Shown: positions 27,729 through 35,602, counted from the stretch's first letter. The stretch is 64,000 nucleotides of DNA from Prevotellaceae bacterium MN60 (GCA_900199555.1 FZQZ01000002.1:1-64000); one strand, 5' to 3'. Program-made: numbers and translations. Notes: generated from the letters alone by a model not told the origin.

Positions 27729-28676
27729 ATGGCAAACATTGCAAAACAGCTGACTGAGCTCGTCGGCAACACCCCACTTCTGGAGCTCAACAAATATTCT
27801 AAGGCTAAGGGACTGGAGACTCCAGTGATAGCCAAAGTAGAGTTTTTCAATCCTGGCGGAAGCGTAAAGGATCGTATTGCACTGGCAATGATTGAGGATG
27901 CCGAGAAGAAAGGCATCTTGAAGCCCGGTGCTACCATCATTGAGCCCACCAGTGGTAATACGGGCGTAGGACTGGCACTGGTATCTGCCGTCAAGGGCTA
28001 CCATCTTATCCTTACCATGCCCGAAACCATGAGTATAGAGCGTAGAAACCTCGTTAAGGCCTATGGTGCTGAGGTACGCCTTACTCCTGGCAAAGACGGT
28101 ATGCCAGGCGCCATCCGCGCGGCAGAAGAGTTGCGCGACCAGATTGCTGGCAGCGTTATCCTGCAGCAGTTTGAGAATGGTGCCAACCCTGCTAAGCACT
28201 ATGCCACCACTGGTCCTGAGATTTGGCGCGACACCGATGGTAAGGTCGATATCTTTGTTGGCGGTGTAGGTACGGGTGGTACTATCAGTGGTACGGGTAA
28301 GTATCTGAAGGAGCAGAATCCCGATGTGAAGATTATCGCCGTAGAGCCTAAGTCTAGCCCCGTGCTGAATGGTGGACAGAGTGGTCCTCACAAGATTCAG
28401 GGTATTGGTGCAGGTTTCGTGCCCAAGACCTACGATGCAGCAGTCATTGACGAGGTGTTCGATGTAGAGAACGACGACGCTATCCGCACTGGTCGTGAGG
28501 TGGCTCAGCAAGAAGGTCTGCTGGTAGGTATCTCTGCCGGTGCTGCGCTCTATGCTGCTATCGAGGTAGCCAAGCGCCCAGAGAACAAGGGTAAGAAGGT
28601 GGTAGTATTGCTGCCCGACACGGGTGAGCGCTATCTCTCTACCGTGCTCTATGCTTTTGAGGATTATCCCCTCTAA
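27729..28676 (+). CDS. cysK: Cysteine synthase A (O-acetylserine sulfhydrylase)
   Basis: PLP enzyme that makes cysteine from O-acetylserine and sulfide. The 315 aa fit the family. The PLP lysine is Lys47 in NPGGSVKDR; the phosphate/substrate loop is [11 protein letters not shown] (about 75-85); the [10 protein letters not shown] phosphate-binding loop and the C-terminal [12 protein letters not shown] are all present. It is a single-gene unit with its own promoter and a terminator at 28755-28792. Confidence 0.95.
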   Translation: MANIAKQLTELVGNTPLLELNKYSKAKGLETPVIAKVEFFNPGGSVKDRIALAMIEDAEKKGILKPGATIIEPTSGNTGVGLALVSAVKGYHLILTMPETMSIERRNLVKAYGAEVRLTPGKDGMPGAIRAAEELRDQIAGSVILQQFENGANPAKHYATTGPEIWRDTDGKVDIFVGGVGTGGTISGTGKYLKEQNPDVKIIAVEPKSSPVLNGGQSGPHKIQGIGAGFVPKTYDAAVIDEVFDVENDDAIRTGREVAQQEGLLVGISAGAALYAAIEVAKRPENKGKKVVVLLPDTGERYLSTVLYAFEDYPL

Positions 28677-28754
28677 ATTATTGCAAGAAAAGAGATTGAA
28701 CGATGGACATAGAGAGTTTTTGAGTTGGAAGTTCTGACTTCAATCCTCTAAGAT

Positions 28755-28792
28755 AAATAGCTGTGGTCAAAACGACTGCAGCTATTTTTTTT
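28755..28792 (+). terminator. Terminator of cysK
   Basis: Arms AAATAGCTG (28755-28763) and CAGCTATTT (28779-28787) running into T8. Confidence 0.8.
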
Positions 28793-28803
28793 GTCACTTT
28801 TTC

Positions 28804-28834
28804 TTGTAATTATCAAATCTTTTACCTATATTTG
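28804..28834 (+). promoter_or_regulatory. Promoter of dcuB
   Basis: TTG (28804-28806), 20 nt, TATATTTG (28827-28834). It starts directly after the cysK terminator. Confidence 0.7.
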
Positions 28835-28877
28835 CAACGAAGATTAAAATTTCTAATTACTAAATACCTAAAAAGAC

Positions 28878-30323
28878 ATGACATTATTAATGATTCTACA
28901 ACTCATGATTGTGCTCGGAGCACTCTGGGTTGGTTCCCGCTTTGGCAGTCTGGCCCTGGGTGCCATTTCCGGCATCGGCCTCGCCCTGTTAATCTTCGGT
29001 TTCGGACTAAAACCAGGTACACCACCTACCGATGTCATCTATATCATCATAGCCGCCGTTACCTGCGCAGGCATCATGCAAGCCTCCGGAGGTATGGACT
29101 GGCTCATCCAGATTGCCGAAAAGTTGTTGCGCAAGCACCCCGAGCGCATCACCTTCCTCGCCCCGCTGACCACCTTCTTCCTCACCGTCCTCGTGGGAAC
29201 GGGCCATGTAGTCTATACCCTCATGCCCATCATCTGCGACATCGCACTGAAGAAGGGCATCCGTCCTGAGCGTCCTTGTGGTGTGGCCAGTATCGCCTCG
29301 CAGGTGGGTATCACGTGTTCACCTATCGCTGCTGCCGTTGTGGCTTTCGTCAGTATTTCTAACGCCAATGGTTTCGACATCACCATTCCACGCGTGCTGA
29401 TGATTTCCATTCCTGCCTGTATCTGTGGCCTGATGGCCGCAGCTACGGCATCCTATCGTCGCGGTCTTGACCTTGACAAGGATCCAGAGTTCCAGAAGAA
29501 GATTGCCGACCCTGCACAACGTGACTATATATATGGTGGTGGAGCTACCACGCTTGACAAGGAGATTCCACAGTCTGCCAAGAATGCCGTATTCATCTTC
29601 CTTGGTGCACTGGCTGTTATCGTACTGTTCGCTGCCCTGCCCCAGCTGTTACCCTCTTATACTGCGGTGAAAGTGGTGAAAGGTGCTGGTGATGTGATGA
29701 TTGTTGGCGGAACGAAGGTTTCTGCAGCAGCACTCGCAAAAGCAGGCATTGTCGCTACTGGTTTAACAGAGACAGGTACCATCGCCCTGAAGATGAACCT
29801 CGTCATCCAGATTGTGATGATTTCTGCTGCAGCATTGATGATTATCTTCTGTAAGGCTGCTCCCAAGAAGGCTGTCGCAGGTCCCGTCTGGCAGTCAGGT
29901 ATGGTCGCCGTCGTCGCCATCTATGGTATCGCCTGGCTGGCAGATACCTATTTCTCTAACTACATGGACGAGATGCAGGACATGCTGGCAGGTGTTGTGA
30001 AGGCCTATCCTTGGAGCATTGCCTTTGTGTTCTTCATGGTTTCTGTGCTTATCAACTCCCAGGGAGCTGTCGTTGTCGCCATGTTGCCATTGGCCTATAA
30101 GCTTGGCATCCCTGGCCCAGTACTGCTGGGCGTATTCCCTGCCGTCTACGGCTACTTCTTCATTCCCAACTACCCCAGCGACATCGCCACGGTCAACTTC
30201 GACCGTTCGGGCACAACCGTTATCGGCAAATACCTGCTGAACCACTCGTTTATGATGCCAGGACTCATCAGCGTCTTCACATCAACCATCGTGGCTTATC
30301 TCTTATCCATGCTTATCTATTAA
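28878..30323 (+). CDS. dcuB: Anaerobic C4-dicarboxylate transporter, DcuA/DcuB family
   Basis: Inner-membrane antiporter, typically exchanging fumarate or aspartate for succinate. Across its 481 aa there are about 12 membrane helices. Diagnostic segments are VIYIIIAAVTCAGIMQASGG (about 48-67), the LVGTGHVVYTLMPII motif (about 113-127) and GIRPERPCGVASIASQVGI. It is longer than typical DcuB (about 440 aa) because of an extra hydrophobic/polar stretch near residues 255-310. It fits a succinate-producing anaerobe. Its stop overlaps the end of the convergent ATP-grasp gene by 11 bp. Confidence 0.92.
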   Translation: MTLLMILQLMIVLGALWVGSRFGSLALGAISGIGLALLIFGFGLKPGTPPTDVIYIIIAAVTCAGIMQASGGMDWLIQIAEKLLRKHPERITFLAPLTTFFLTVLVGTGHVVYTLMPIICDIALKKGIRPERPCGVASIASQVGITCSPIAAAVVAFVSISNANGFDITIPRVLMISIPACICGLMAAATASYRRGLDLDKDPEFQKKIADPAQRDYIYGGGATTLDKEIPQSAKNAVFIFLGALAVIVLFAALPQLLPSYTAVKVVKGAGDVMIVGGTKVSAAALAKAGIVATGLTETGTIALKMNLVIQIVMISAAALMIIFCKAAPKKAVAGPVWQSGMVAVVAIYGIAWLADTYFSNYMDEMQDMLAGVVKAYPWSIAFVFFMVSVLINSQGAVVVAMLPLAYKLGIPGPVLLGVFPAVYGYFFIPNYPSDIATVNFDRSGTTVIGKYLLNHSFMMPGLISVFTSTIVAYLLSMLIY

Positions 30324-31341
30324 GCATGTCGATATGCAACTCATAGTGGTCTGTAAAGTCGATGCGCATCACCTTTACCTCGTCCTCGTTGCGAGGTGTC
30401 AGGCTCAGTGCCACGTGGCCCATCGTACGTCGCAGATTCAGTTCTACACAAGGGTGAAGGAGGCATTCTCCTTCGCCCTTTATAATCATCATATCCACCC
30501 CGAAGCATCCCTGATAGTCGGCTAGTGGTGCATGCTCTATAATCCCTTGCTTCACCCTGTCAAGCAGGTCGAGCGATACATAGCGAGCCATCATCTCGCG
30601 CTTGACTTCCTCGGTAGCAAGGATGTTGCCGATATACGCCCCATTCTTGGTATGGAAGAGCGATAGTCCGAGATACCTCACCTGTCCGTCAGCATCCACC
30701 TCAAACTCCATACCAAAGTCTTTCTCTCTGTCGTATAAGGGCTCCACCATCACGCTGCCCTGTCGCTCTATGATGTTGCGAATCCATCCCTCCTGAATGG
30801 CAAAGCGCACCCCTCGCCCACTCGACGACCAAGGCGCCTTGATTACTATCTTCTTCCAACGCTGCTCGCAAGCATACACCTGTTCTATCGTTGTGCACTC
30901 TACGGCCTCGCCCACCGTACCCTCCATACGCAGCGAGGGCAACAGTCGTGCTGAGGTGCGACGATGCGACAACTGGCGATAGTGCTCCAGCAGGGAGGCC
31001 GATGGCATGATATCCTCGCTGATGCCCCAGCGATGCAGGTCGGTAGCCACTGCAGCATCCCATCCCCAAGGCTCCACCTGCTCAATCGGCAGACGGCTCA
31101 GCTCGTGGCGATGGATGAATTTGGCTTGCGGACGATTCATCAGTTGGCGCAAGGACTCATACCCCCTTTGCGCCTGCTCCACCTGTTCCACCAGCACATA
31201 GTCGTCCTCGTCTGCCCACAGCGCAGGCAGATAAGCCAAGTCCGCCCTCAGCTGTCTGCCCGCAAGAGGCGCCGTAAAGTGCGCCAGGTTGGCAGCCAGA
31301 GCGATGTCGTGTTCGGGATTAAACAGATGTAGCTTCGTCAT
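30313..31341 (-). CDS. ATP-grasp-like protein of unknown substrate
   Basis: Predicted cytosolic ligase-like protein of 342 aa. The ATG at 31341 gives the conserved-looking MTKLHLFNPEHDIALAAN; an in-frame ATG at 31380 adds an unlikely tail. ATP-grasp signs are the lysine and glycine-rich strand-loop KIVIKAPWSSSGRGVRF (about 175-191), acidic MVEPLYDREKDFGMEFEV and the metal-binding end CVELNLRRTMGHVAL (about 302-316). It is alone, convergent with dcuB. Related proteins may join amino acids or tag peptides, but nothing here shows the substrate. Confidence 0.6.
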   Translation of the reverse strand: MTKLHLFNPEHDIALAANLAHFTAPLAGRQLRADLAYLPALWADEDDYVLVEQVEQAQRGYESLRQLMNRPQAKFIHRHELSRLPIEQVEPWGWDAAVATDLHRWGISEDIMPSASLLEHYRQLSHRRTSARLLPSLRMEGTVGEAVECTTIEQVYACEQRWKKIVIKAPWSSSGRGVRFAIQEGWIRNIIERQGSVMVEPLYDREKDFGMEFEVDADGQVRYLGLSLFHTKNGAYIGNILATEEVKREMMARYVSLDLLDRVKQGIIEHAPLADYQGCFGVDMMIIKGEGECLLHPCVELNLRRTMGHVALSLTPRNEDEVKVMRIDFTDHYELHIDMLNR

Positions 31342-31442
31342 ATCGTCGTGCGAAGGTACTAATAAATCGGCAAACATCAAAACATATTACGCTTTATTTT
31401 CTCTGAACATTGTTTTAAAAGAATTAAATTTGCGGTCACTTA

Positions 31443-31474
31443 TTTGGAACTTTCGAACAAACCGTTTATCTTTG
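31443..31474 (+). promoter_or_regulatory. Promoter immediately before a gene start
   Basis: TTTG (31443-31446), 20 nt, TATCTTTG (31467-31474). The expected start is about 31478-31481, only 2-5 nt before the ATG at 31483, so the mRNA would be leaderless or nearly so. This also rules out the upstream in-frame ATG at 31444. Confidence 0.65.
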
Positions 31475-31482
31475 CACCAGTT

Positions 31483-32289
31483 ATGAAGCGAATCTGTGGA
31501 GTCGTATTTTTACTAACGTTACTGCCAACCACGATGCTGGCACAAACGGAGGTTAACAACGGGAAATCGTTGGGCAGTCTTGGCAGCCCTACACTTTCCT
31601 CTCCCACCAATGCGCTCCTCTCCGACTCCATCAGACTGCATGGCAACCCCGAGTTCACCACTCCCGTCATGACCAAAGAGCCCAGCTACGGGCAACATCA
31701 AGAGTTTATGGAGACGAACAGGTCAGGCAGCGCAGGCTTTGCACTCTGGAAGGGCGCATCCCTTGGTTTCCAGGGCACCAATTATCATCTGCCAGGCCTG
31801 TTAGACACAGCTAGCGGCAGCGTCACACTCCATCAAGATCTCAATCGCTGGCACTTCGATGTGTCGGGCCTAGCCAACAAGTACTGGATGCCTTGGCAGC
31901 GTAGGCTCACCACCCAGTACGGCTTTGGTGGCACGGTGGGCTATGATGTAAGTAATACGCTGTCGTTGCACGCCTTTGGCTACTATTACGCCAACAAGCT
32001 GCAGGTAGGTCCCGCCATGAGTCCTTACGTAGCCAGCCCCACCTATGGTGGCTATGCCGACATCCGTATCAGCAGCAAGTTTGGTACCAAGCTGGGTGCT
32101 CAACGCTATATCAATCCCCTGACAGGCAAGTGGACCACCGAGCCTATCGTCAATCCCTATTTCAAGATTGGCGACTCCAAGATAGAGCTACCCCTCGGCG
32201 CTCTGCTGAAAACCTTTGTAGAGGGCAGACAAGACAATCCCATGCAATTCCGCCCCCATCCCATGAAGCATCCTGTCAACAAGCGATAA
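31483..32289 (+). CDS. Secreted or outer-membrane protein of unknown function
   Basis: 268-aa exported protein with signal peptide MKRICGVVFLLTLLPTTMLAQ. After a Ser/Thr/Pro-rich segment it has alternating Gly/aromatic strands (SLGFQGTNYHLPGLLDTASG, GGTVGYDVSNTLSLHAFGYYYA) like a small beta-barrel or jelly-roll, and a basic, proline-rich tail. The start is set by the promoter at 31467-31474. It is a single gene, convergent with the metallo-hydrolase gene. I do not recognise the family; a Bacteroidales surface protein is the best guess. Confidence 0.6.
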   Translation: MKRICGVVFLLTLLPTTMLAQTEVNNGKSLGSLGSPTLSSPTNALLSDSIRLHGNPEFTTPVMTKEPSYGQHQEFMETNRSGSAGFALWKGASLGFQGTNYHLPGLLDTASGSVTLHQDLNRWHFDVSGLANKYWMPWQRRLTTQYGFGGTVGYDVSNTLSLHAFGYYYANKLQVGPAMSPYVASPTYGGYADIRISSKFGTKLGAQRYINPLTGKWTTEPIVNPYFKIGDSKIELPLGALLKTFVEGRQDNPMQFRPHPMKHPVNKR

Positions 32290-32303
32290 TACCGCCGCCC
32301 TAT

Positions 32304-33053
32304 TTACTCGTAATGTCTGATTCTCACCTCGATGCCAGCATCCTTTAATAGCGCAGGAATCTGGCTGACATCCGTTTGTCCGTAGTGATAAGGGAAGAGC
32401 ACTTTCGGCTTCACCACTTTAGCAGCCTTCACCAGCTGTTCCACCGTCATCGTATAAGGCTGGTTGCACGGCAAGAAGGCCACGTCTATATCCTTGATGT
32501 ATGCCATTTCAGGTATATCCTCCGTATCACCAGCAATATAGATGCGCAGTCCGTCAATGGTCACGATATACCCATTGTCGCGCCCTTTAGGGTGAAACTG
32601 CAGATGTCCTTCCGTTGTATTATAGGCAGGTATCGCCTCCACCACGATATCCTCAGCTATCTGCACCTTGTCGCCATTAGCCATCACCATTCCCGCACCA
32701 TACATCTCCGCACAACGCTTATTCATGATTAACTTCGTCTTGTCCGCCGACAACAACTTCAGCGTAGCAGCATCATAGTGGTCAGCATGTTCGTGAGTCA
32801 CCAAGATATAGTCTGCTTTAGGCATCACGCTATAGTCTATTGCCCTATTACCCAATCTACCCACGGGGTCAATCTCTATTTCTCTTCCGTCATACACCAT
32901 TCTTATGCATGAGTGCATCAGCGCATAACACTTCAGCGTCTTTCCACTCTTTGTTTCAAACGCATCCATCTCATACTCACCCTTCGGTGTTTGTTGTGCG
33001 CAGGCCGTTGTCATAGCAACTATCGCCAGCAAGCAAGTAATCATCTTTTTCAT
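32304..33053 (-). CDS. Metallo-beta-lactamase-fold hydrolase, exported lipoprotein
   Basis: 249-aa protein with signal MKKMITCLLAIVAMTTAC and a probable lipid-modified Cys18. The MBL signature THEHADHYD (about 86-94) supplies two-zinc ligands; the later GDTED and PCNQPYTM plus the C-terminal PYHYGQTD supply the rest. The layout is that of the UlaG/YtnP-like 'beta-lactamase superfamily domain' proteins, which hydrolyse phosphodiesters, lactones or similar. An envelope location is unusual for this group but seen in Bacteroidota. It is a single gene with its own promoter (33082-33111). Confidence 0.8.
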   Translation of the reverse strand: MKKMITCLLAIVAMTTACAQQTPKGEYEMDAFETKSGKTLKCYALMHSCIRMVYDGREIEIDPVGRLGNRAIDYSVMPKADYILVTHEHADHYDAATLKLLSADKTKLIMNKRCAEMYGAGMVMANGDKVQIAEDIVVEAIPAYNTTEGHLQFHPKGRDNGYIVTIDGLRIYIAGDTEDIPEMAYIKDIDVAFLPCNQPYTMTVEQLVKAAKVVKPKVLFPYHYGQTDVSQIPALLKDAGIEVRIRHYE

Positions 33054-33081
33054 TAGACTATAGAATTAGGATTTCCGTTTG

Positions 33082-33111
33082 CAAAGATAAGAAAAATCCC
33101 ACTCATTGCAA
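33082..33111 (-). promoter_or_regulatory. Promoter of the MBL-fold gene
   Basis: Minus strand TTG (33109-33111), 19 nt, TATCTTTG (33082-33089), about 25 nt from the ATG. Confidence 0.7.
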
Positions 33112-33198
33112 CGTGAGCAGGATTATATTAAGAGAAATTAGGAAATGACTACTATTCACCACTCACGATAGAAAAAAATTTTCGCTTAAAACAAGTCT

Positions 33199-33255
33199 TC
33201 ACATTCACGCGTAAAACTATGTGCTATAGAGCGTTAAGCGTGAATAGTATTTTTG
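33199..33255. repeat. ACGCGTGAA-type hairpin, copy 2
   Basis: Diverged copy: TTCACGC and GCGTGAA arms with a loop containing CTATGTGCTATAG. It is related to the copies at 330, 33785, 34890 and 36560. Confidence 0.55.
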
Positions 33256-33593
33256 CGTATTTTATAATTCCGAAAATAGCGAATGCAACGCCACACTTTG
33301 ACCTTCAGGTCTAAGAAAAAAGACTAAAAGAACGAAAATCTTAATATCTTATTTGGTTTTCGTATTTTTCGATATTTTCGTGTACTTTCGGGATCAAAAT
33401 ATAGGTTTTCGTATTTTCGGAATCCAAAAACACAGCCGATTTTCGGAATCACCGTGAACGGAGCCACTTTAGCACTGGAACAGTGCCTATTTTGGACACC
33501 AATAGTGCCACTTTTGCCATGCTAGATAGCTACTTTTCCGATGCTAGATAGCCTCTATTCTGACATCTCGGAGTATTTACGCATAATTGTCTG

Positions 33594-33704
33594 GCTCGCG
33601 TAACTAGCTACATTCAGCGCTGAATACAATTGTTTCGAGATGCAATACAATAACTATTGAGGGGCAAAAGTAACTAATTGGCGCTGAGTGTAGCTAGTTA
33701 CGAG
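33594..33704. repeat. Long imperfect inverted repeat
   Basis: Arms at 33594-33620 and 33681-33704 share TAACTAGCTACA and CAGCGC with one-base differences between them. Each arm end forms its own small palindrome (TCAGCGCTGA at 33614-33623). Confidence 0.6.
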
Positions 33705-33783
33705 CTGAGTCAGGCTAATTCAGAGCAGGGGCAATCTGATACGATACGAGGACAGACTGATTCGATTGCCGAGACAGAAAAAC

Positions 33784-33853
33784 ACTATTCACGCGTATTG
33801 CACTATGGGATAGTACGATACGCGTGAAGGTGAATAGTTATTTCAAGCAAAAA
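33784..33853. repeat. ACGCGTGAA-type hairpin, copy 3, with left direct repeat
   Basis: Arms CTATTCACGCGTATTGCACTAT-like (33784-33805) and ATAGTACGATACGCGTGAA-like (33810-33828) with nested pairing. The right part (33818-33853, 36 bp) is repeated exactly at 34890-34925. The two copies flank the nuclease gene and the candidate small RNA. Confidence 0.75.
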
Positions 33854-33907
33854 CTTTCTATAACTCATTATTTATATGATGCGGACCTGTTCTTTTTCTA
33901 TTGTTTA

Positions 33908-33939
33908 TTTGGCATTCTGCTCGCTTCTTTGTACCTTTG
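33908..33939 (+). promoter_or_regulatory. Promoter of the orphan nuclease gene
   Basis: TTTG (33908-33911), exactly 20 nt, TACCTTTG (33932-33939). The ATG at 33948 follows within 9 nt, giving a 5' UTR of only about 4 nt. This excludes the upstream in-frame ATG at 33876. Confidence 0.7.
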
Positions 33940-33947
33940 CACTTCGT

Positions 33948-34580
33948 ATGAATAAGGCTATAACCGAAGACATTATTGAAGAATACGATATACTAGACAA
34001 TGAAGATAGTTTAGAATGGCTTGCTGCAGAATCTCTTTGGAGAGGATTTACTGATGAATTGCAAGAATTGCACTATCTGAAAGGAGCTAAGTTTATCAAT
34101 CAATTGAGACTGATAGTTCACGAAGGAGACTTCCAACCCATAGAAGGTGAAACGAACATCTTCAGTGCAATTAGCGAGCAGAGCCCCGACTATGACAATC
34201 TGCTTAATGCAGCACGCAAAGCCGTGGAGCATGGTAATAAAGTATATATTCTTCCCAATCCTAAAGGCATAAGAACTGCAGACTTCATTTTTGAGCGTAA
34301 GGGAGTATATAAGATGTTTGATTTAAAGACAATTATTGGAAAGAATTCCGTTGGCAATAGATTACTTGAATCCATCGGGCAAACGAACCATGTTTTGCTT
34401 AATATGGCAACAAACTATGATCCACGATTATTAGCCAAAGATATTCAGATATATTTTCAAGTGAATAGTCAAGCACGAGAGGTCTTAATTTTAAAAGGCA
34501 ATAAAGAGTTATCTGTTTCCAGACAGTTTGTTATGGGAAAAGATTATATTAAGATGTTCATTAAACGATATCTAAAATAA
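33948..34580 (+). CDS. Orphan CdiA C-terminal tRNase-like PD-(D/E)xK protein
   Basis: Cytosolic-looking 210-aa protein with no signal. The C-terminal half (about 95-190) has a conserved-looking core, RTADFIFERKG then FDLKT, that fits a PD-(D/E)xK nuclease motif (Asp112, Asp125, Lys127). A helix with SIGQTNHVLLNM and a strand DIQIYFQVNS follow, the layout of the CdiA C-terminal tRNase domain seen in contact-dependent toxins and in mobile elements. The N-terminal half is helical and unassigned. No immunity-like ORF is adjacent. It has its own near-leaderless promoter and a shared terminator, is flanked by direct repeats and is A+T-richer than its neighbours, suggesting horizontal transfer. RNase activity is inferred. 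Confidence 0.6.
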   Translation: MNKAITEDIIEEYDILDNEDSLEWLAAESLWRGFTDELQELHYLKGAKFINQLRLIVHEGDFQPIEGETNIFSAISEQSPDYDNLLNAARKAVEHGNKVYILPNPKGIRTADFIFERKGVYKMFDLKTIIGKNSVGNRLLESIGQTNHVLLNMATNYDPRLLAKDIQIYFQVNSQAREVLILKGNKELSVSRQFVMGKDYIKMFIKRYLK

Positions 34581-34605
34581 AAAAGCCACTAATAGTGGCT
34601 TTTTT
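34579..34605. terminator. Bidirectional terminator shared by the nuclease gene and the convergent RNA
   Basis: Arms AAAAAGCCACT and AGTGGCTTTTT with a 3-base loop, followed by T-runs on both strands. It overlaps the nuclease stop codon. Confidence 0.85.
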
Positions 34606-34673
34606 AATGGGTAGTGTCGATATAGTCTTGCCCTCTCGGGATTCTGCCCGGATAGTCAAATGATCTATTTGAC
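34580..34673 (-). ncRNA. Candidate small RNA convergent to the nuclease gene
   Basis: A perfect promoter (34678-34709, minus) and a strong terminator (34579-34605) bracket about 94 nt without any ATG or GTG start. The predicted RNA begins with a GTCAAAT/ATTTGAC hairpin (34654-34672), then a GGGCAGAATCCCGAGAGGG segment that can pair internally. It overlaps the nuclease mRNA only in the terminator. An 18-codon frame without a start codon crosses it, so a decayed gene end is the main alternative. Confidence 0.45.
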
Positions 34674-34677
34674 GTTG

Positions 34678-34709
34678 CAAAGATAGGATTAATTTTTCAA
34701 ACTTCCAAA
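34678..34709 (-). promoter_or_regulatory. Promoter of the candidate small RNA
   Basis: Minus strand TTTG (34706-34709), exactly 20 nt, TATCTTTG (34678-34685). Confidence 0.65.
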
Positions 34710-34751
34710 TTTCTTCCTACCTATTTTCAGTTTCTTGCAGAAATGGCGGTA

Positions 34752-34873
34752 TTACTCTCTGTCCTCAACCAGTTTGATTGAGATGTCGCTCACCAGTCCT
34801 TTGGTATCACAGAACAAAGGCAGGATGGTACGATTGCCGAGGAGACTCCAAAACAAGGGTTCAAACTCAACGC
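34752..34873 (-). pseudogene. Decayed C-terminal coding fragment
   Basis: A frame of about 40 codons without a start ends in TAA at 34752. It encodes a protein-like sequence (FEPLFWSLLGNRTILPLF, then LVSDISIKLVEDRE) and is cut upstream by an in-frame TAG next to a hairpin-repeat copy. I do not recognise the parent protein. It looks like the last exon-sized scrap of a lost gene. Confidence 0.4.
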
Positions 34874-34889
34874 ACTATAAGACTGTATA

Positions 34890-34925
34890 ATACGCGTGAA
34901 GGTGAATAGTTATTTCAAGCAAAAA
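34890..34925. repeat. Right 36-bp direct repeat (ACGCGTGAA copy 4)
   Basis: Identical to 33818-33853. Weaker similarity continues about 25 bp further on both sides' 3' ends (CATT..TTTAYATGAT). The left arm of the hairpin has decayed here. Confidence 0.8.
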
Positions 34926-34973
34926 TCTTTAGTAAGGCATTTCTTTACATGATAAGTTCTAGTATATAGCATC

Positions 34974-35002
34974 AAAAAAGTCCACCGTTAAGGACGATGG
35001 AC
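34974..35002 (-). terminator. Terminator after the methylase remnant
   Basis: Minus-strand arms GTCCATCGT and ACGGTGGAC with one mismatch, followed by U6. Confidence 0.7.
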
Positions 35003-35034
35003 AAGAACCTAATATTTTCACAACAGAATAATCC

Positions 35035-35586
35035 TTATTGTGCTTCTACTGTTGAGTGTTTATGTTTCTGCAAAGATCCACTGAACTGACGAAGTACGGC
35101 CTGCTGCTCTTTAGTAGCCTGCTCGCCACTTTCCATAAGCTGCCGCATCGTCTCAATAGCTTTGATGTTTGCTTCGATACGAGCATTAACAGCATGGGGA
35201 GCGTAGTCTGTACCACGTTCCGCATGATTATTGCGTAAGTTCTTTGGATTTTGTGGGCGCTCTAACTGTTGTACTCCGACACTTTGTCGTCTAGTGCTCT
35301 CAGTTGCTCTGGAGTTGGCTGAGTTGCCTTTTCGTACTCTGCTATCTCCTGATCGCTCAGACCTGCGTTGTGGTAAATCTCCATCCACGCCCCGTCTGAC
35401 AACTGATGTGCTGTCATTATGTTCTCGTGAAGATACTCGACCATTGCCTTGTGTATCTTCGCCTCCAGAAGTTTGACTGTCTTTGCGTCCATTGTTGTTA
35501 TTGTTTGTTGTTGGTAATGGCTTTCCACTCTCGGAGTTCCAAATCTCCTTGGGTTTCTCCCCAAATGCAACATTGTTGTCTTCCAT
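35035..35586 (-). pseudogene. Truncated N-terminus of an integrative-element DNA methylase/helicase
   Basis: A frame of 183 codons. Its last third (about 115-170: NNHAERGTDYAPHAVNARIE, EANIKAIETMRQLMESGEQA, VLRQFSG) matches the start of the very large N6-adenine methylase/SNF2-helicase proteins of Bacteroidota integrative elements, where FSG is followed by WGGLG. Here the sequence leaves the family right after FSG and stops 13 codons later, so more than a thousand residues are missing. The first 110 codons are Ser/Arg/Asn/Gly-rich, which could be the known low-complexity leader or a shadow of the overlapping gene at 35262-35492. Non-functional remnant. Confidence 0.6.
35262..35492 (-). CDS. 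Small helical protein of the element remnant
   Basis: A 76-codon frame with normal codon use and a convincing alpha-helical protein (MDAKTVKLLEAKIHKAMVEY, then LSDQEIAEYEKATQPTPEQL). It overlaps the methylase remnant in another frame across its full length; by composition this frame looks the more real of the two. Bacteroidota integrative elements often carry such small ORFs before the methylase gene. Function unknown. Confidence 0.5.
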   Translation of the reverse strand: MDAKTVKLLEAKIHKAMVEYLHENIMTAHQLSDGAWMEIYHNAGLSDQEIAEYEKATQPTPEQLRALDDKVSEYNS

Positions 35587-35602
35587 TCAGCATAAAAGAA
35601 TA

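Larger units (their letters stand above)
33112..33907. other. Palindrome-rich gene desert at the start of the accessory island
   Basis: About 800 bases with no credible ORF. They hold two ACGCGTGAA hairpins (33199-33255 and 33784-33840), several TTTTCGTATTTTCG-like words at 33350-33440, the 12-base direct repeat ATGCTAGATAGC (about 33519 and 33541), and an imperfect 25-27-bp inverted repeat (33594-33620 against 33681-33704) around a 60-base centre. Words CTGATACGAT and CTGATTCGAT recur near 33738 and 33767. The base composition differs from the coding neighbours. A regulatory RNA or decayed element is possible. Confidence 0.55.
34610..35034. other. Gene-poor segment between the nuclease gene and the element debris
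   Basis: Contains the candidate RNA, its promoter, a 40-codon decayed frame (34752-34873), the right direct repeat (34890-34925) and a minus-strand terminator (34974-35002). No intact gene. Confidence 0.6.

Noticed and set aside
34631..34665. tRNA-like CTCGGGATTCTGCCCGG segment
   Set aside because: No cloverleaf, no anticodon stem and no CCA-proximal acceptor pairing could be made; treated as part of the candidate small RNA.
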